From Chloromonas sp. AAM2 (Eukaryota > Chlorophyta > Chlorophyceae > Chlamydomonadales > Chlamydomonadaceae): a stretch of 10,799 bases of DNA. The position numbers were made by a program, and so were the translations under genes. The stretch spans positions 1 through 10,799 of the forward strand of contig QAXH01003580.1 of the NCBI GenBank assembly GCA_004335635.1. The letters are read 5' to 3'. Positions 7,179 to 10,799 of this stretch are shown piece by piece. Position 1 is the stretch's first letter. Every line of letters begins with the position of its first letter. The notes beneath the pieces are model-generated. The model was given only the letters and a program-made list of their open reading frames with translations, was not told the DNA's origin and searched no databases.

Positions 7179-10100
7179 TCAGTATGGAGGGCTGGGTGGA
7201 GGAGGAGAGAGAGGGGGTGGGTTTGGCGGGAAAGGGGGCGGCTGCGGGGGCGCAGGCGGGCATGCACGGTTTGTGCATGTGGCTGACCCAAAGGTACACG
7301 TGTAGAGACCGGCAGGACATGCCTCGCATGTGGCCATGCCGGGTCTTGGAGTGATGAAGTTGAGAGGACAGGCACGGCAGTTCTCCAGAAGAGGAGTCGC
7401 TGCACAGAAAACAGTAGCAAAGAGCCGCAGTTCTACCTCAAGGGCATCATCTCCCATCAGCAGTTATATGCGGATGCAGAATGCACTGCACTTTCAGGCC
7501 CTCACAACACTCACGAACCTGGTCTTCAGCAAACAATTTTACAGACTGGAAGCACCCACGAGCTCAGACTGGCACAACTTGACTATCTTTTCCCCCCTGA
7601 CCTCACAGACCTCCCAAACACCTCTGGGTTGCTTGTCAGAGGTACCAAGTCCCTTTCGAGTTGCGCACCTGGTAATGATATGTATCCTGCAGGGCAGAGT
7701 CTGCATGCCGTTGCCGCAGTCGCCGCATTGGCGTATGTTCCCGCCCGGCACTGGGTGCAGCGGCCGGTGCCGTCAAGCGGAGCGATCCAACCAGGGGGGC
7801 AGGCCACGCACGACCCTTGGCCTGCAGCAGAAAAACAAGGGTGGGTCAGGTTTAGGCTTAGAATCAGTTGGGTTGTGCGAACATTGTCCAATGCTCACCA
7901 ATACAGGGCCTGATGAACAGGAGGCTGGTTAGAGCGATTGTGAAGGCCGGGCATAAATGCAAGACCACCATCACGGCAATGCCCCTTTCCCATAAATATT
8001 GTAGCATGGGCACGGCAGCACATGAAGCATCTATTCCTCAACTGGTGCCTAGTGGGGATCAAAGCAGTGCCCCAAATCCAACACCAGAGTGGTAGGTGCC
8101 TAACGGAAATTGAAATGAGACCCCAATTCGAACACCAGAGGCACAGATACACATCAGGTCCTGCTCATGACTTTACAAGTTGGAATGCACAGCTTCATGC
8201 TTCGGGCTTGACTCTTATTCCTGGCCCACCTGGGTAGGAGTAGTACCCCGCAGGGCAGGCCTGGCAGTTGGCCATGCCGATGGTGGGCGCAATCCAGCCG
8301 ATCGGACAGGGCTTGCAGTATCCCTCGCCCTGCGGAGCGACATCAACGCCTCATGAGTTGTCGGTGGTCGCCCAAGGACAACAAACATATGGCGCATGTT
8401 TGCGGGACAGAGCCAGTGTCGCCCAAGGACAACAAGTACATGATCTCTATTCCATGAGGTCATGAACTCATGGAATAGAATGCAAGATCTACTGCACCAA
8501 GCGTTGCATGTGGACCCCTCTCACGTCATCAATATATGAACATCTTCTCAGCTAGAAACTAGTTAACCAGCTAACTGACCGCTCTGTCCGTGACGTGTCC
8601 GATGGGGCAGGCTGGGCACGAGCTGGAGTTGCTGTTTGAGTAGGAGCCGCTGGGGCACGCCAGGCAGATGGACGAGTTGGCTGCAGTGCACCAGAGGCAC
8701 CGGATGAGTTGAGGGGAACTGAATGAGCTGATTGCGCCACTTGCCGTTGCGTGCATGAAGTGGCACACTAGTCTCACCCTCCCAGACACCTAGTCTGGAC
8801 CCTGTGATTTGTGCTACGACAAACACACAGCACATAAGTGTGACACCAGTTCGACCTATACCTACACCACCTACCTATACTACCAGATGCAGTCTATACC
8901 ACAAGTTTGGCAGTACATTGGGCAAGATGATCCTCGAGTAAGATGGTCCGCTATTGTAACTGACCTGAGTACCCCCCACCGCCCACGCTGTTTCCCTTTG
9001 AGCGCACTCCTCACTTTGGCGTCCTGTTTCAGTCTCACACCTGATGACCTGTCCTATGCTACCTCACTCTGGCTCACCTGCTGAGTAGGTTCCTCCGGGA
9101 CAGGCAAGGCACGTGGCCTGGCCAACCGTTGCCTGGAACTCGCCAGCACTGCAACTGCACATTGCAAATTGTGCACAGACAACAAGCAGTAGGTTACAAC
9201 ATATGAAACAGAACAACAGTATGCAATTGTTGATCATGAGTGAGGAAGTGCAAAAGGCGTTGCAGCCATGGACTTCAGATGCCTGAACAGGTTTGGATCC
9301 TAATCCTTTGTATTTCCTGTGCTCGCTTTCATAGCCGGTTGCCTTCCTTTCTGGCATGTTTGGATCAGCCTTCGGGCCTATTTCTGCCTTTGTTGTCGCC
9401 TTTCTGGTCCTTTCTTGCTCAGGGTAGGTCAGGGCGGTATACATTCCATCCCGTGTCCTTTGACGGCTTCCCTGATGTAACAACCCAATCACCCCGAAAG
9501 TACCTCAGCTACGCAGTACATTACATTACACATACGCATGGCCTAACACTGAACTCTGAACCTCACACTTACGCAGTGCATTGCTGCTGGTACGTTGCCG
9601 TCCAGCTCTGGAAGGGCGCGTCCGTCCTCCAGTTGACGCTGGACCCCACTGGACAGGGGGTGCAGTGGGTGGTGCCGGTGGAGCCGGCGTAGTAGCCGGG
9701 CTTGCAGGGGAAGCACACCGGCAGGCCTGCCGTGTCCGTGTAACGCCCTGTGCAAAGTGTGACAAGTATGTCATGATGGATGCACATGATGATGCACATG
9801 TGGCACATGGCAGTCGATTCAAGGAAACTGACTAACATGGTCATATAATTCCCAGGTCGAACCATCAGTAGGACACGCATTCGACACCATCTTCTCTCTT
9901 TCTTGTGTGGCCAGCCATTTGCAGACATCAGAAGAGTTGAGATTTGTCCGGACAAAACTTGACTAGGTTGCATTGTACTTTTGCCTGCCAGTCACCCACC
10001 AACGGGACATGCAGTGCAGGTTGTGGAGCCCGGCGTTGATGTGTAGCCGGTGGGGCACTGCAGGCAGTAGCTCTGGCCCGTCTGGTTCGTGTACATGCCC

Positions 10101-10517
10101 GCACGGCACGGCTCACACGCACTCAGGCCTGCAGAGGCGCGCGTGGGGGTAGGGTAGGCTAGGGCATGGCTGGGGTAAGGCCAGAGTAAGGCAAGGACAA
10201 GCTCAGAGTGCAGGGATGACAGGTACTGACGGGTCATGGATCACGGGTTATGGGATGCAGGTACGGGTTCATCAACTTCTGCACGCATTTGTCCTTGCAA
10301 GGCCATATCCAAACTCCTGCTGTACTTATTGGGTGCAAAGGTAGGACCCTTGGCTTGATCAGAAATTCGCTGCTTATGTTGCGCACCTTCGCTAGCAGCA
10401 AATGTGCCAATGGGACAGGCCGTGCAGTCGTCCTTGGTCACTGAGCGGTAGGTGCCCGCCAGGCACTTGCTGCACTCGGACGACCCCACATCCGCCCGGT
10501 AACCCAGCAAACAGCGC
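7179..10517 (-). CDS. Cysteine-rich GCC2/GCC3 (Ephrin_rec_like) repeat protein with proline-rich C-terminus, 5' end missing
   Basis: Eight exons in transcript order: 10517-10387, 10128-10000, 9747-9573, 9154-9078, 8680-8580, 8329-8230, 7821-7669 and 7399-7179. All introns are GT-AG and phases join, giving 361 residues and a TGA stop. Counting from the first full codon, 18 CxxC pairs lie at 15, 31, 48, 65, 81, 98, 115, 143, 160, 176, 192, 209, 226, 242, 259, 277, 296 and 313. Typical units read CTACPIGTF, CLACPGGTY, CPACPIGHV and CQACPAGYY. This is the pattern of the Ephrin_rec_like (GCC2/GCC3) family, which is extracellular and disulfide-bonded. Residues 336-361 are mainly proline (PPLSPPPPSPPY at the end), like hydroxyproline-rich wall proteins of green algae. 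The start, any signal peptide and more repeats lie upstream. A wall or matrix role is inference; no enzyme domain is seen. Confidence 0.85.
7182..7259 (-). other. Proline-rich C-terminal tail of the cysteine-rich protein
   Basis: Twenty-six residues follow the last cysteine (CPPAPPQPPPFPPN then PPPLSPPPPSPPY) and run directly into TGA. About 70 percent are proline, with SPPPPSPP motifs typical of extensin- and pherophorin-type hydroxyproline glycoproteins. It would be a short glycosylated tail if the stop is used. A splice donor before the stop that continues into a longer tail was not seen but cannot be ruled out. Confidence 0.75.
7213..7250 (+). other. G-quadruplex-type sequence opposite the proline-rich tail
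   Basis: Five runs of three or more G (7213-7217, 7219-7221, 7228-7230, 7234-7238, 7246-7250) are separated by loops of 1, 6, 3 and 7 nt. This is on the template strand of the gene. It follows from the CCN proline codons, so it may have no role of its own. Confidence 0.6.
7822..8229 (-). other. Intron of the cysteine-rich gene (408 bp)
   Basis: It lies between the exon ending YSYP-G (donor GTGGGC at 8229) and the exon starting QGSC (acceptor CTGCAG at 7822). It holds a degenerate 51-bp duplication at 8044-8140. No coding sequence is recognisable. Confidence 0.5.
8044..8140. repeat. Degenerate tandem duplication with 51-bp period
   Basis: GGTGCCTA at 8044 and at 8095 begin two copies. Both end in AACACCAGAG (8080-8089 and 8131-8140), and the last 20 bp of the copies agree at 18 positions. 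The middle parts differ mainly by A/G and C/T changes. Confidence 0.6.
8367..8435. repeat. 18-bp direct repeat in an intron
   Basis: GTCGCCCAAGGACAACAA occurs at 8367-8384 and again at 8418-8435, exactly 51 bp apart. It lies in the intron between exons 8680-8580 and 8329-8230, next to a perfect inverted repeat. Confidence 0.85.
8446..8479. repeat. Perfect 13-bp inverted repeat with 8-nt loop
   Basis: TCTATTCCATGAG (8446-8458) is the exact reverse complement of CTCATGGAATAGA (8467-8479), with GTCATGAA between them. The intron transcript could fold into a stable hairpin. There is no T-tract or other terminator sign, and its position inside an intron argues against a terminator. Confidence 0.85.
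8681..9077 (-). other. Intron of the cysteine-rich gene (397 bp)
   Basis: It runs from donor GTGAGC at 9077 to acceptor CTGCAG at 8681. It contains a short, imperfect TATACC/TACACCACC-rich patch near 8857-8900. No gene or clear repeat beyond that. Confidence 0.5.
9155..9572 (-). other. Intron of the cysteine-rich gene (418 bp) holding repeat copy B
   Basis: It runs from donor GTAAGT at 9572 to acceptor TGCAG at 9155. Its middle carries the second copy of a possible dispersed repeat (9369-9477). The minus-strand open frame through it has no family resemblance. Confidence 0.5.
9369..9477. repeat. Possible dispersed repeat, copy B
   Basis: Starts CCTTCGGGCC and ends TCCCTGATG. It shares ordered blocks with 6034-6135 in the same orientation. 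Similarity was judged by eye only. Confidence 0.35.
10145..10175 (+). other. G-quadruplex-type sequence opposite an intron pyrimidine tract
   Basis: Four G runs (10145-10149, 10152-10154, 10162-10164, 10172-10175) have loops of 2, 7 and 7 nt. On the coding strand this is the C-rich pyrimidine tract just upstream of the acceptor at 10129, which is a simpler explanation. Confidence 0.5.
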
Positions 10518-10799
10518 CTGTGAGCACGAACAAACAGCTGGCAAATGGTTGTCGACCACTTTCAGTATCGTAGGTGTCTCGCACTGTGCACAAACGATCC
10601 CAAGCCCATGGGAGGGGGACCGCAGGCAGAGGTGCCACACAGCAGACGACAAACACTTAAGCCTTAGCTGCTGCGCTGACCGGTGTACCGGGCAGCAGCC
10701 AAGGCAGCAGCTGCGACTCCTCACCGGTTTGCCACTGTGCAGTGAGACAGTGCCACACAGCCTGAGCTGCTTCATCTGCAACTCTTGCCCCCCAAAACC
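10518..10799 (-). other. Unresolved 5' part of the cysteine-rich gene
   Basis: The exon starting at 10517 needs a previous exon that ends in phase 2. One candidate is 10766-10725: acceptor GAAGCAG, donor GTGAGG at 10724, reading SGCVALSHCTVAN and then a split Arg. It fits the phase and adds two cysteines, but it does not follow the CxxC pattern. The true upstream exon may instead lie beyond 10799. No start codon or signal peptide can be assigned here. Confidence 0.25.

Noticed and set aside
7330..7932. 200-residue open frame on the plus strand
   Set aside because: It lies opposite two coding exons and an intron of the cysteine-rich gene. It has no recognisable domain, while the minus strand has clear repeats with agreeing splice phases.
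8446..8479. Hairpin as a transcription terminator
   Set aside because: It lies within an intron of a nuclear gene and has no T-tract, so a bacterial-type terminator makes no sense.
10392..10781. 129-residue minus-strand open frame in another frame
   Set aside because: It overlaps the exon 10517-10387 in a frame without the CxxC pattern and runs through the acceptor site, so it is likely a shadow.

Overview
The window is nuclear DNA of a eukaryote. It holds two intron-dense protein genes, both on the minus strand, with GT-AG introns of roughly 60 to 450 bp (donors mostly GTGAGT/GTAAGT-like, acceptors mostly TGCAG) and no bacterial-style gene packing. The protein content points to a green alga, most likely volvocine/chlamydomonadalean: a SAC1-like (SLT) sulfate transporter with repeated RCK_C (TrkA_C) domains, and a secreted-type cysteine-rich protein with a proline-rich tail. 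Intron density, the tail and a possible TGTAA polyadenylation signal fit that group. The species cannot be named from the sequence.

Region 1 to 5075, minus strand: most of a SAC1-like/SLT transporter gene. I could place 15 coding exons whose phases all agree. They give 566 complete codons, from a proposed start ATG at 5075 to the window edge at position 1. The first part is the N-terminal half of a divalent anion:sodium symporter-type membrane domain (exons from 4694 to 2757). The second part is four RCK_C domains (2436 to 1). The C-terminal membrane half lies beyond position 1.

Region 5076 to 7178: intergenic. It should contain the promoter and leader of the transporter and the 3' untranslated region of the second gene. 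I see no convincing gene here. It carries a tandem repeat with inverted partners, a TG microsatellite, a small minisatellite and one copy of a possible dispersed repeat.

Region 7179 to 10517, and probably beyond 10799: the 3' part of a gene for a cysteine-rich repeat protein of the Ephrin_rec_like (GCC2/GCC3) type. Eight exons encode 18 CxxC pairs spaced about 17 residues apart. They are followed by a 26-residue proline-rich tail and a TGA stop at 7181-7179. The start and any signal peptide are not resolved.

The two genes are probably unrelated in function: one serves sulfate uptake or sulfur sensing at a membrane, the other is likely an extracellular or cell-wall protein. I found no new defence or mobile system. 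The most interesting features are the regular CxxC array with its module-like exons, and several short repeats in introns and the intergenic spacer.
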